A stretch of DNA of 37,737 nt, from the NCBI GenBank assembly GCA_938004375.1, contig CALKWH010000321.1:1-37737 (forward strand), read 5' to 3'. The position numbers and the translations under genes were made by a program. Below, in pieces: positions 1 to 10,193 of this stretch. Each line of letters begins with the position of its first letter. The first letter of the stretch is position 1. This stretch comes from an uncultured Pseudomonadota bacterium (GTDB taxonomy: Bacteria > Myxococcota_A > Polyangia > HGW-17). Below the pieces are notes generated by a model. That model made no database searches. It saw only the letters and a list, made by a program, of their open reading frames with translations, and had not been told where the DNA came from.

Positions 1-45
1 CCACCGAGATCTACACTCTTTCCCTACACGACGCTCTTCCGATCT
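1..45 (+). other. Illumina P5 adapter remnant
   Basis: The first 45 bases match the 3' part of the Illumina P5/TruSeq universal adapter, ending in the diagnostic GCTCTTCCGATCT. This is library sequence, not biology. The reverse complement of the same adapter is at the other end of the window. Confidence 0.98.
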
Positions 46-631
46 CTGTTGGTCGCGACCACCGGGATTATCGGCGTCATCGTCCGCAGTCAGATTCGCG
101 ATGACGCAATGACCGATATACGGCTGTCGCTCCGCTCGCGTGCGATCCTTGTCGAAGCCATTGCGTACCCGTCCGAAGCCCTCTCATCCTTGAGCGCAAC
201 GGGTCTCCAAGATACCGTTCAACGCATAGGCCGGTCGCTGGATATGCGAATTACCGTGATTGGACGAGACGGCATTGTCCGAGCCGACTCGGAGAAGAAC
301 CCGGTACAAATGGATAACCATTCCGACCGTCCGGAAATCCTCCGTGCGGCCTCGCATGGCGACGGCGAATCGGAACGCCGTAGCGACACGGTCGAAAAGA
401 CAATGCTCTACTACGCGCGTGCGGCAATCATCAACGGCCAGACCGTCGGGTTTGTCCGCACTTCGTTACCGCTCGACTCCGTTCATTCTCGCCTTAATAA
501 GGCTCGGAACGCATTGCTATTAAGCGTCGGCGCCGGGTATTTGATCGCGTTGGTCGCCGGATATTTCATCGCGAGACATATCAGCCATCCGGTCTCGCTG
601 ATGATCGCCGCAGCCGATTCCGTCGCGGTAA
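46..631 (+). CDS. Partial PhoR-like sensor histidine kinase (foreign chimeric fragment)
   Basis: An open frame runs from the adapter edge without a start codon. It encodes an extracytoplasmic sensor segment, one clear membrane helix (about residues 155-175 of the visible part, LLLSVGAGYLIALVAGYFIA) and the start of a HAMP-like linker (RHISHPVSLMIAAADS). This is the N-terminal half of a PhoR-type histidine kinase; the catalytic domains are absent. The fragment ends abruptly at about 625-632, where sequence coding for a glycoside-hydrolase-like protein on the other strand begins. Its base composition is visibly less GC-rich than everything downstream, and it is fused directly to adapter. I infer a chimeric read or assembly join, so this kinase probably belongs to another organism. 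The frame runs on to a stop at 708, but those last residues are antisense noise. Confidence 0.7.
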
Positions 632-2011
632 CTCGTCCACCGTCCACGAGGCGTTGTCGCCCAGGCGGTACAGCGCGTTGCCCGCGAAGATGTAGCGGTC
701 GTTGGTGAGCCCCGCCCACCAAGTGAGCAGCGGCTCGTAGGGCTGCCCGGTCGAGGTCGTGGGCCAGTACAGTTGCGGCGCGATGTAGTCGACCCAGCCC
801 TCCTGGATCCACTTCTTCGGATCCGAGAAGAGCACGTCGTACTGGCTGGTGCCGGTGACGCCCGCTGGCTCGCCGGCCTTCCAGATGCCGAACGGGCCCA
901 CGCCGAAGCGCACGTGGGGCGCGCTGGCGGCCAGCTCCTCTCCGATGAGGCGGATCATCTGGTTCACGTTGTCCCGGCGCCAGTCGGCCTTGCCCAGGGC
1001 GCCGCCGCCGGCCAGGTAGGACTGATACAGCGGCTCGTCCGGGAAGGTGTAGCCGTCGGCCGGCCACGGATAGAAGTAGTCGTCGAAGTGGACGCCGTCC
1101 ACGGGATAGCGCAGGGCCACTTCCATCACCACGTCGATGATGTGGTCACGCACCGCCGTCGCCCCCGGATCCATCCACAGCAGGCTGTCCCCCCACGGAT
1201 ACGCGTAGTCCGCGAAGCGCCGGGAGACGTGGTTCGACGGCGCGCTCACGGAGCGGCTCACCAGGGCGCGGTAGGGGTTGAACCAGGCGTGGACCTCGAG
1301 GCCCCGGGCGTGGGCCTCGGTGATCAGGTAATCCAGCGGATCCCAGCCCGGATCCTGCCCCATGGTGCCGGTGAGAAAGCGGCTCCAGGGCTCCAGCGTC
1401 GAGGCATAGAAGGCGTCTCCCTCGGGCCGCACCTGGAAGACGACCGCGTTGAAGCCGTGGGCGGCGAGCGCGTCCAGGATGTCCACGAGCTCGGCCTGCT
1501 GCGCGCTCACCGACGACGTGGAGCTGGGGAAGTTGATGCCCCACACGGTGGCCACCCAGGCGGCGCGGAACTCCCGGTCGTGGGCCGGATCCGCGAGCTC
1601 CGGGAGCACCTCCACGGTCGCGGTCCCCGGGATCCCCCCCACGGTGGCGGTGATCCTTGCGGTCCCCACGGCCGCGGCCGTGACCACGCCCGAGGCGTCC
1701 ACTGTGGCCACCGCGGTCGCGTCCGAGCTCCAGGCGGCCCCGGCGGTCAGATCCGCCGTGGAGGCGTCGTCATAGACGCCCGTGGCCGTGAGCGCGACGG
1801 TCTCCTGCGCCTGCAGCTGCGAGGTCGCCGGCGTCACGTCCACGCGTACCAGCGCCGGGTTCACCACGTTGTTCGTGTTGTTCGTATTGTTGGCGTTGTT
1901 CGCGTTGTTGACGTTGTTGGCGTTGTTCTTCGACGACGGGTCGTCGTCGCACGCGGCCGTCGCCAGCGCCAGCGTCATGATGAGAAACCACAGGTTCGCG
2001 CGCAACTTCAT
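632..2011 (-). CDS. GHL10-family (DUF187) glycoside-hydrolase-like lipoprotein, C-terminus lost
   Basis: The N-terminus is a lipoprotein signal peptide with the lipid-accepting Cys at residue 21 (ATAAC). An Asn-rich linker (residues 29-48) follows, then a BIG2-type immunoglobulin-like domain (about 52-135), then a TIM-barrel domain of the GHL10/DUF187 type from about residue 145 (REFRAAWVATVWGINFPS, then VFQVRPEGDAFY, HAWFNPYR, DGVHFDDYFYP, YIAPQLYWP). The family is thought to act on cell-envelope or other polysaccharides at the surface; the substrate here is unknown. The start at 2011 has a GGGGTGA ribosome site. The last residue that fits the family is in SWTVDEL near 632. Beyond that the frame runs into the foreign fragment, so the true C-terminus is missing through a chimeric join rather than gene decay. 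It is divergent from the RCC1 lipoprotein gene. Confidence 0.85.
1868..1927 (-). repeat. Tandem repeat encoding Asn-Asn-X linker
   Basis: Degenerate 9-bp units built on AACAAC encode a run of NNA/NNV/NNT triplets between the lipidated Cys and the BIG2 domain of the GHL10-like lipoprotein. It is probably a flexible spacer holding the domains away from the membrane. Such tracts slip easily and may vary between strains. Confidence 0.8.
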
Positions 2012-2128
2012 GGGTCACCCCCGATGCCCGCACGCTACCCTGCGCCGCGGTGCGAAGTCAACCCGGACGGAAATCCGTACAGCATGGTTGGCGCGCTGCG
2101 CCTTCCGGTGACCCGATTTTCCTCCGGC

Positions 2129-2156
2129 TTGACATTGGTTTCAATTTTCATTAAAT
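2129..2156 (+). promoter_or_regulatory. Sigma-70-type promoter for the EF-hand/RCC1 lipoprotein
   Basis: A perfect -35 TTGACA (2129-2134) is followed after 16 bp by TTAAAT (2151-2156), inside an AT-rich island in an otherwise GC-rich region, 43 bp before the start codon. Confidence 0.55.
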
Positions 2157-2198
2157 CACACCCAAGCTGAACCATCAGTACTGCGGAGGCGATTCACC

Positions 2199-4712
2199 AT
2201 GAAAAAATTGTTGCGGTATTCTTTGACGTTCATCCTGCTGCAAGGGGCCTGCGGCGAAACCAAGACCGTCGTCACGGAAGAGGTCCGCCAACTGGTCGAG
2301 CTGGACGAGGCGACGTCTGAACAATGCCCCATGGGAGGAACCCTCCTTGTGACGGGGTTGGACGGCAACGGGAACGGCGTGCTCGACGATGATGAAATCT
2401 CGAGCACGCGGGTCATCTGTGACGGGACCGACGGGACCGATGGACGGACCAGCCTGATCCGTACGACCGAAGAGGCGCCCGGTGCCAACTGCAGCCAGGG
2501 CGGCGTCCGTGTCCAGCACGGCCTCGACGATGACGGCGACGGCCTCCTCGACGACGACGAGGTCGACGGCACCGAGTACGTGTGCAACGGGCTCCCGGGC
2601 ACGGGCACCAACTCCCTCGTGAACGTGGTCGAGGAGCCCGCCGGCGCCAATTGCACCACCGGCGGCTTCGCGATCCAGTCCGGACCGGACGACAACGGGG
2701 ACAGCCTCCTGCAGCCCGGCGAAATCCAGAACACCGTATTCGTCTGCCACGGCGCCAGCGGCGCGGTGAGCCTCGTACGGCGCGAAGACGAGCCGGCCGG
2801 CGGCAACTGCCCGTATGGCGGACAGCGTGTGCTGACGGGCATCGACGGAGACGGCAACGGCTACCTCGACGACATGGAGGCGTCATCGTCCTTCTACGTG
2901 TGCAACGGCGCCGACGGCGTCGATGGCACCGACGGCGTCGATGCGACGGCGAACCTGGTCGACGTGGTCCCCGAGCCCCCGGGGACCGACTGCTCGACGG
3001 GCGGCGTCCGGGTACTCTCGGGCCCCGACGACGACCACGACGGGCAGCTCGACGCCTCCGAGGTCCAGGCCGAGCAGGTGGTCTGCCACGGCGTCACCGG
3101 GTCGGCCGGCAGCGATGGCGCCGACGGCCTCGACAGCCTCGCCGCGGTGACCGCGGAGCCGGTCGGCGTGAACTGCGCCGAGGGCGGCCAGAAGATCGAG
3201 ACCGGCCTCGACCTCGACCGGGACCACGTGCTCGACGCCGGCGAGGTCACCGCCACCCGCTACGTCTGCCACGGCGCCGACGGCACCGATGGCACCGACG
3301 GCCATGACAGCCTGGTCACCGTGACGGCTGAAGCGGCCGGCGTCAACTGCCTCGACGGAGGCCAGAAGATCGAGACCGGCCTGGATCTCGACGACGACGG
3401 CGTGCTCGACATCGGCGAGATCACCACCACCCGCTATGTCTGCAACGGCGCCCAGGGCGACGCCGGCGCCGACGGGGGCATCCGCCTGCTGCGGGCCACC
3501 AACGCGGCCAAGGGCGGCGTCTGCTTCTTCGGCGGCGTGAAACTGGAAACGGGCATCGACGACGACGGTGACGGCGTGCTGTCGGATCCCGAGGTCGACC
3601 AGACGCAATACGTGTGCAACCTGCCCGACATCTTCGTGAGCCTCTCCGCCGGTGGCTACGGCGCCTGCGGTCTGAAGGCGAACGGGACCATCTGGTGCTG
3701 GGGGTACGGGGATTCCCTGGGCAGCGGTGTCAACGCGGACCGGGCAATTCCCGGTCAAGTTGCTGGATCCAACGACAATCAGCCATATTCGATGGTCAGC
3801 CATCAATTTTGGCATTCATGCGCAATCATGAACACCTTTGGGTACTGCTGGGGGGTCAACGGCGCGGGAACGCTCGGAGATGGCACCAACACGACATCAT
3901 ATGTCCCGGTCAAGGTCCTCGCAATCAACCCTTCACAGATTTCGGTCGGGGGCCATTTTTCCTGTGCTATTGACCGGTATACCTTTGAAACTAGATGCTG
4001 GGGCAGCAACAACAACGGCCAGCTCGGCAATGGGGGGACGGCAGATTCCAACGTCCCCGTACTTGTCTCCGGCCTCTCCTCCGGCGTCACCAGCGTGCAC
4101 ACCGGCTTCGACTTCACCTGCGCCCTGAAGACCGACGGTTCCGTCTGGTGCTGGGGCAACAACGTGAGCGGCCAGCTCGGGAACAACTCCACGACGAACT
4201 CCAACGTCCCCGTCCAGGTCTCCGGGCTGACCACCGGGGTCCAAGCCGTCTCCACCGGTAATTATCACGCCTGCGCCATCCGCGCCAACAACGCCGCATG
4301 GTGCTGGGGCCGCAATGGCAGCGGTCAACTGGGAGACGGAACCACGACCAACCGCCTCGCGCCGGTCTGGATGGGCATGGCGACGTTGGGCACGAACGTG
4401 GCCAGGGTGGCCGCCGGCGGAAACCACACCTGCGCCCAGTTGACCACCGGTCCCGTTTATTGCACCGGCAGCAACGTCAACGGGCAAATCGGCGACGGGA
4501 CCACGACCAGCCGGCAGTCTCCCGTCCTGGTCTCCGGGCTAGCCTCGGGCGTCACCGCACTGTCGGTGGGGGTGAGTCATTCCTGCGTGTTGAAGACGGA
4601 CGGCTCGGCCTGGTGCTGGGGCACCCAGGTATACGGCTCACTCGGAAACGGCCTGGTTTCCGGGAAGAGCCTGACCCCCACCCCGGTCATGCCCTCCGAC
4701 TCGGCGCTGTAG
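2199..4712 (+). CDS. Surface lipoprotein with eight EF-hand-like repeats and seven RCC1 repeats
   Basis: Lipoprotein of 837 residues with lipobox LQGAC near residue 18. The first half holds eight copies of a roughly 60-residue unit of the form C-x(5)-GG...G-(12-residue acidic loop)...VC-x-G. Each loop fits the EF-hand/dockerin calcium pattern DxDxDGxxxxxE, for example DDDGDGLLDDDE and DLDDDGVLDIGE. Short collagen-like GTDGTDG spacers link several units. From about residue 485 the protein changes to RCC1-type beta-propeller repeats with WCWG...GQLG(N/D)GT signatures, seven in all, so a complete seven-bladed propeller is plausible. The start is fixed by a GCGGAGG site 9 nt upstream. The expected location is the outer membrane or cell surface, with calcium-stabilised stalk units presenting a propeller that probably binds a protein or glycan partner; that role is inferred. 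A sigma-70-type promoter precedes it. Confidence 0.85.
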   Translation: MKKLLRYSLTFILLQGACGETKTVVTEEVRQLVELDEATSEQCPMGGTLLVTGLDGNGNGVLDDDEISSTRVICDGTDGTDGRTSLIRTTEEAPGANCSQGGVRVQHGLDDDGDGLLDDDEVDGTEYVCNGLPGTGTNSLVNVVEEPAGANCTTGGFAIQSGPDDNGDSLLQPGEIQNTVFVCHGASGAVSLVRREDEPAGGNCPYGGQRVLTGIDGDGNGYLDDMEASSSFYVCNGADGVDGTDGVDATANLVDVVPEPPGTDCSTGGVRVLSGPDDDHDGQLDASEVQAEQVVCHGVTGSAGSDGADGLDSLAAVTAEPVGVNCAEGGQKIETGLDLDRDHVLDAGEVTATRYVCHGADGTDGTDGHDSLVTVTAEAAGVNCLDGGQKIETGLDLDDDGVLDIGEITTTRYVCNGAQGDAGADGGIRLLRATNAAKGGVCFFGGVKLETGIDDDGDGVLSDPEVDQTQYVCNLPDIFVSLSAGGYGACGLKANGTIWCWGYGDSLGSGVNADRAIPGQVAGSNDNQPYSMVSHQFWHSCAIMNTFGYCWGVNGAGTLGDGTNTTSYVPVKVLAINPSQISVGGHFSCAIDRYTFETRCWGSNNNGQLGNGGTADSNVPVLVSGLSSGVTSVHTGFDFTCALKTDGSVWCWGNNVSGQLGNNSTTNSNVPVQVSGLTTGVQAVSTGNYHACAIRANNAAWCWGRNGSGQLGDGTTTNRLAPVWMGMATLGTNVARVAAGGNHTCAQLTTGPVYCTGSNVNGQIGDGTTTSRQSPVLVSGLASGVTALSVGVSHSCVLKTDGSAWCWGTQVYGSLGNGLVSGKSLTPTPVMPSDSAL

Positions 4713-4826
4713 CCAGCCCCTCCCTCCCTGTTCGACGCACCGACAATGTCTCCGGAAACCGGACCTCGGCCGTGTGTCCCCGCACACGGTCTCTGTGGTC
4801 ACCGCAGCACCCCTACGATATTGAAC

Positions 4827-4855
4827 TTGTGACGTTCTCCGATGCGGTTTATAGT
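4827..4855 (+). promoter_or_regulatory. Candidate sigma-70-type promoter ahead of the activator operon
   Basis: TTGTGA (4827-4832), a 17-bp spacer and TATAGT (4850-4855). If real, transcription starts near 4862, inside the longest reading of the next gene, and would favour its in-frame ATG codons at 4872 or 4875 over 4842. Confidence 0.45.
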
Positions 4856-5768
4856 GCGTCGGACTGTAACGATGATGTGGCTTTTTCTCTCCCTCTGGAC
4901 AATTTTGGCGCAGCCCGCCCCGGCACAGCCCGCCCCCGACCCGGTCGAGCCCGCCGGCCGCCTCGAGCTCGCGTCCCAGGAGTCCCTGCAGGGCAACCAC
5001 CAGCGCGTCATCGACCTGCTGTCGAACCTGCTATACCCCACCAGCCAGTTCTCCACCGAGGACGAGGAGATCAAGGCCCTGCGCCTTTTGGGCCTGTCGT
5101 ACTGGTTCCTGAACAACCCGGGCGAGGCCACCAAGGCCTTCACCATGCTGCTCAACCGGCGCCCGGACTTCAAGCTCGACCCGGTCGTGGTCCCCGCCGG
5201 CGCCATCGTGTTCTTCAACGAAGTGCGCAGCAAGCTGCGCGAGAAGCTCCAGGAGATCGAGCGCCTGAAAAGGGAAGAGGAGGAGCGCAAGAAGCGCGAG
5301 AAAGAGGAGGCCGAGCGCCGGATCCAGGAGGAGCTGCGGCGCAACGCCCCGGTCCTGCGGGAGACCACGGTCATCCACAAGAACTACATGCTGTTCAACT
5401 TCTTCCCGCTGGGCCTGGGGCAGTTCCAGAACGGCCAGGACGGCAAGGGCTGGATGTTCGTGGGCCTGCAGGCGCTGACCGGTGCGATGAGCGTCTCGGC
5501 CTACACGTATCTGAAATACAAGTACCCGCGGGGCATGGTCCCCCAGGAGGAGAAGGTCTCGGCCCGGCAGATCCAGTACCTGCAGGTCGGCGCGGGCGCC
5601 GCCTTCTTCGCCCTGTGGATGGCCTCGGTCGTGGACGCCCTGGTGTTCCACAAGCCCACGCGCAAGACCACCGACCGCCGGTACGTGCCCGGTCGTCGAC
5701 GCCTGGAGATGTTCGGGGCCCCGCTGGAGGGCGGCGGCTTCGTGCTCGGCGTGCAAGGGGATTTCTAG
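4842..5768 (+). CDS. Signal-peptide-bearing protein with TPR-like, coiled-coil and two C-terminal membrane segments
   Basis: Protein of 308 residues. The N-terminus is a secretion signal (hydrophobic MMWLFLSLWTIL, then Ala/Pro-rich). A helical, TPR-like region follows (about 35-125), then a highly charged coiled coil of about 35 residues rich in Glu, Lys and Arg. The C-terminal part has two hydrophobic segments (FFPLGLGQFQNGQDGKGW to the following helix, and YLQVGAGAAFFALWMASVVDALVF). The motif PLGLGQFQNG...KGW is common in hypothetical membrane proteins of this type of bacterium. The product probably sits in the inner membrane or periplasm. The stop codon is immediately followed by the ATG of the sigma-54 activator, so the two are one operon and this protein may sense or relay a signal to it (inference). 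The start is uncertain: 4842 gives a longer basic N-terminus, but an overlapping promoter favours 4872/4875. No Shine-Dalgarno sequence is obvious at either. Confidence 0.75.
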   Translation: MRFIVRRTVTMMWLFLSLWTILAQPAPAQPAPDPVEPAGRLELASQESLQGNHQRVIDLLSNLLYPTSQFSTEDEEIKALRLLGLSYWFLNNPGEATKAFTMLLNRRPDFKLDPVVVPAGAIVFFNEVRSKLREKLQEIERLKREEEERKKREKEEAERRIQEELRRNAPVLRETTVIHKNYMLFNFFPLGLGQFQNGQDGKGWMFVGLQALTGAMSVSAYTYLKYKYPRGMVPQEEKVSARQIQYLQVGAGAAFFALWMASVVDALVFHKPTRKTTDRRYVPGRRRLEMFGAPLEGGGFVLGVQGDF

Positions 5769-7559
<1,791 letters not shown>

Positions 7560-7573
7560 CCCCCTCTCCCACC

Positions 7574-7608
7574 GGGACGACGGTCCCTGCCGGCCTGACA
7601 GAAGTGTC
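7574..7608 (+). promoter_or_regulatory. Candidate activator-binding inverted repeats upstream of a sigma-54 promoter
   Basis: Two short dyads: GGGAC-gacg-GTCCC (7574-7587) and GACA-gaag-TGTC (7597-7608). They are centred about 108 and 86 bp upstream of the -24 GG at 7688. Both contain GGAC/GTCC or GACA/TGTC half-sites like those of the 15-bp palindromes upstream of the four paralogue genes, but with a 4-bp rather than a 1-3-bp centre. A third palindrome, GCCCCC-a-GGGGGC (7621-7633), lies nearer. The assignment is tentative. Confidence 0.35.
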
Positions 7609-7686
7609 GCGGTCGGGTGCGCCCCCAGGGGGCCAAAGGCCGGTCCTGACGTCGCCGAACGCGGGTTCGACGCGCCGACGACCCGC

Positions 7687-7702
7687 TGGCACGCGATTTG
7701 CT
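7687..7702 (+). promoter_or_regulatory. Sigma-54 (-24/-12) promoter
   Basis: TGGCACGCGATTTGCT matches the sigma-54 consensus TGGCAC-N5-TTGC(A/T) at every conserved position, with GG at 7688-7689 and GC at 7700-7701. The predicted start of transcription is near 7712, just before the ribosome site (7715-7720) of the lipoprotein gene starting at 7729. It lies 128 bp after the activator gene's stop. Confidence 0.85.
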
Positions 7703-7728
7703 TTACGACCCGCCGGAGGTCGCTTGCG

Positions 7729-8322
7729 ATGCGACTCTGGTCGGTGTTTGCCATGGTCCTGCTCACATCCTGCGTGGTTCCGTTCCCCCTCGAGCCCGAG
7801 CCCGTCGAGTCCAAGACGCCGCCGCGCTTCCTGCGAGACCGCATCACCCCCCAGTTCAAGGTCGACGTCGAGATCGACAGCCTGCACGACCTGAGCCTGA
7901 ACTTCGTGGTCGAGGATCCCGACGTCTACGACGAGATTCCCTTCCGGATCTATCGCGACTACGCCCTGGCCTCGGACTCCCAGAAGCTCACCACCATCGT
8001 CACCACCGGCGGCCTCACCGGTGCGGACCCCGATGACCCCGACGCCGAGTCCAAGACGGTCCGCGAGCAGGGCTTTCTCATCCAGAAGAAGTTGTTCTGC
8101 GCGTCCGAGCGCGGCGACGTCAGCGGCACCCGGCACTACATCGAGGTGGTCATCGCCGACGCCTTCAACGCCAACTCCGAGGTGCACCCCAAGTGGCGCG
8201 CCACCCTGACCCCGGCTGACGTCTGGGGCTTCGTCGTGGTCTGCATCCAGACCAGCAAGAAGAGCGGTGAAATCGACAGGGCAGAGAACAATGAATATTC
8301 GAAAGAGGAGGAGTCGCCATGA
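7729..8322 (+). CDS. Lipoprotein of unknown function, first gene of a sigma-54 operon
   Basis: Lipoprotein of 197 residues (MRLWSVFAMVLLTSC lipobox, Cys 15). The start at 7729 is fixed by a GGAGGT site 8 nt upstream and by the promoter at 7687; the frame is open further upstream to 7540, but that would place the start before the promoter. After a Pro/Glu-rich linker there is a compact, mainly beta-looking domain of about 170 residues with two Cys (in KKLFCASE and FVVVCIQTS) that may pair. I do not recognise a family. It overlaps the next gene by ATGA, so the two are translationally coupled and probably form one surface complex. The predicted location is the outer membrane or periplasmic face. 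Confidence 0.8.
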   Translation: MRLWSVFAMVLLTSCVVPFPLEPEPVESKTPPRFLRDRITPQFKVDVEIDSLHDLSLNFVVEDPDVYDEIPFRIYRDYALASDSQKLTTIVTTGGLTGADPDDPDAESKTVREQGFLIQKKLFCASERGDVSGTRHYIEVVIADAFNANSEVHPKWRATLTPADVWGFVVVCIQTSKKSGEIDRAENNEYSKEEESP

Positions 8323-10028
8323 AGACCCGACGGTTTTCCTCCCTGCTCCTAGCCCTGCTGGGCTGGCTCCTGGCGGCCTGCGCCGTGGACGGTGCCTCCG
8401 AATACAACAACGACGACCTCTGCCTGCATGACGACGAGTGCGGCCCCGGCCACGCCTGCGGCCCGAACGGCACCTGCTGGGCCGTGCGCGACCCCCTCGA
8501 GCTCCCTCTGGGCATCGAGATCTACGACCAGCGCGTGGGCAGCGCCAAGTTGGGCCAGCTTATCTATGACCTCGGCCCCACCGAGCTAGTCCCCGACGCC
8601 GACGGCGTGATCCGCGTGACCATCCCCGACCCGTTCACCATTGAGGGCACCGTGCGCACCAACACCCTCGACGCCACCGTGCAGGCCCTGCTCCTTTCGT
8701 ACCGGCTCTCCCACATCCCCGGGCGCGGCGTCACCTCGGCCTCCCAGTCCCTGGGCAGCGTCGACTCGGGTGGCGTCCCCTACGACCTCACCTTCGTGCA
8801 GCCGGACCTCTACGTGCTGCAGGTCGTCCCCCAGCCGGCCACCACCGTCGCCCCGCTCTTGGTCTACGAGGAGTTCAAGCACGACACGACCGTGAACTTC
8901 ACCATGGGCGTGGTGAACTACGAGGTCATAGGGCGCTTGGTGGACGCCGACGGGCAGCCCGTCACCAATGCGACCGTCTGGATCTTCGACTTCGAGACCG
9001 GCGCCTCCTCGACCGTGGCGACCACCTCGGCGATGCCCGAGAACACCGGCGAGTTCCGCTGCCGCTTCACCGACCGCCCCGCGAGCCTGTCGATCTTCAC
9101 CGGCGCCGGGGAGACCGGCCTGGTCCAGCCCTCGGTGCTCTTCGAGATCGACGCGGCCGCCCTCGAGACCTGGTCTCAAACCCATGGCGACGACGGGTAC
9201 GAGGCCGGCGACCTGATCATCCCGGCGCTGGCACCGCCGATCACCTTCGGCACCAACATCTTCGGCTACAACACGTCCGGCGGTCGGACCGTGGTCCCCG
9301 GCGCCCAGGTCACCTTCAAGACCGTGGTAGGCGGCGGCACCCGGGACAACGGCGTGGTGGTGGCCGAGGGCACCACCGACGAGGAGGGCAACGTGACCGT
9401 GTCCCTGGTACCCGGCGACCACGAGACCGGCCGTGTGTACGAGGTCACGGTGATGACACCCATCGACTCACCGTTCGCCTCCACCAAGAAGCAGCTCGAG
9501 GTGGGTCCCCTCTCCGGATACGGTGAGAGCATCGAGCTCGAGCGCCGCGTCACCGCGGTGGGTCAGGTGCTGTCTCCCGACGACGACCTCCCGCTCCCGC
9601 AGGTCACGATCAAGGCCACGCCGTCCACATCCTCGACGGGGAACACCAACGAATCAATGATCGGCACCACCTACCAGCCGTCCACCCAGACCGACTCCTC
9701 GGGCTGGTTCACCCTGCTGCTGGATCCCGGCTACTACGACTTCAGCCTGATCTTCCCCGACCGGCTCAAGTACCCCAACACCACCTTCTTCGACCAGATC
9801 GTGGCCCAGATGCGCGCGAGCACCACCTTCTCCTTCAAGCCCGCGCCCCCCGCCATGGTCCGGGTCCTGGTTCAGGACGAGCGGGGCGTCCCCCTGTCGT
9901 CCATGGAGGTCCGCGCCTATCTCGTGGCCCCCGAGTGCCAGCTCGTGGGCGAGTGCACGGTCCCCGCCCAGCAACTCTCGGCATCCCGCACGAACACCGA
10001 CGGTCTGGTGGCGCTGATTGTGCCATAG
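8319..10028 (+). CDS. Large surface lipoprotein with Cys-rich knot and carboxypeptidase-regulatory-like repeats
   Basis: Lipoprotein of 569 residues (lipobox LLAAC, Cys about 21). Just after the lipidated Cys comes a small Cys-rich motif of the form C-x(5)-C-x(5)-C-x(3)-C (CLHDDECGPGHACGPNGTC), common in secreted myxobacterial proteins. The rest is a chain of beta-sandwich modules resembling carboxypeptidase-regulatory/Ig-like domains, visible as YEVIGRLVDADGQPVTNATV (about 200), VVPGAQVTFKT...TTDEEGNVTV (about 325), VTAVGQVLSPDDDLPLPQVT (about 405) and MVRVLVQDERGVPLSS (about 510). It starts inside the stop of the upstream lipoprotein gene (ATGA overlap) with a strong GGAGGAG site, so it should share the sigma-54 promoter at 7687. 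An adhesive or structural surface role is likely but unproven. Confidence 0.85.
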   Translation: MKTRRFSSLLLALLGWLLAACAVDGASEYNNDDLCLHDDECGPGHACGPNGTCWAVRDPLELPLGIEIYDQRVGSAKLGQLIYDLGPTELVPDADGVIRVTIPDPFTIEGTVRTNTLDATVQALLLSYRLSHIPGRGVTSASQSLGSVDSGGVPYDLTFVQPDLYVLQVVPQPATTVAPLLVYEEFKHDTTVNFTMGVVNYEVIGRLVDADGQPVTNATVWIFDFETGASSTVATTSAMPENTGEFRCRFTDRPASLSIFTGAGETGLVQPSVLFEIDAAALETWSQTHGDDGYEAGDLIIPALAPPITFGTNIFGYNTSGGRTVVPGAQVTFKTVVGGGTRDNGVVVAEGTTDEEGNVTVSLVPGDHETGRVYEVTVMTPIDSPFASTKKQLEVGPLSGYGESIELERRVTAVGQVLSPDDDLPLPQVTIKATPSTSSTGNTNESMIGTTYQPSTQTDSSGWFTLLLDPGYYDFSLIFPDRLKYPNTTFFDQIVAQMRASTTFSFKPAPPAMVRVLVQDERGVPLSSMEVRAYLVAPECQLVGECTVPAQQLSASRTNTDGLVALIVP

Positions 10029-10137
10029 TGGACATGAAGGCCGCTGCCGCGGCCTTCCGGCGTTCATGAAGGCCGCTAACGCGGCCTTCCGAACGCCACG
10101 CGACACGGTGGACAGCTGAAGCTGTCTTCATGTCCAC
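10028..10137. repeat. Nested triple-hairpin REP-like element
   Basis: A perfect 12-bp inverted repeat GTGGACATGAAG (10028-10039) / CTTCATGTCCAC (10126-10137) encloses three hairpins. Two are near-identical: GAAGGCCGC-tgcc-GCGGCCTTC (10036-10057) and GAAGGCCGC-taac-GCGGCCTTC (10068-10089). The third is GACAGCT-ga-AGCTGTC (10111-10126). The outer repeat begins with the last base of the upstream stop codon. It sits between convergent genes, so it may end transcription from both sides, but there is no T-run. The arrangement recalls REP/BIME elements with a GTGG foot. Confidence 0.8.
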
Positions 10138-10193
10138 GCGCTGCCTGCTCATGCGCGCCGGCGTGCGTGCCCTCCTGTCTTTCACCCTGTCTC

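Noticed and set aside
632..708. C-terminal tail of the kinase fragment beyond the join
   Set aside because: From about 632 the plus-strand frame is only the antisense of the GHL10-like gene.
7621..7633. GCCCCC-a-GGGGGC palindrome as a terminator of the activator gene
   Set aside because: The loop is a single base and no T-run follows; it lies between the activator stop and a sigma-54 promoter and is more likely neutral or a protein site.
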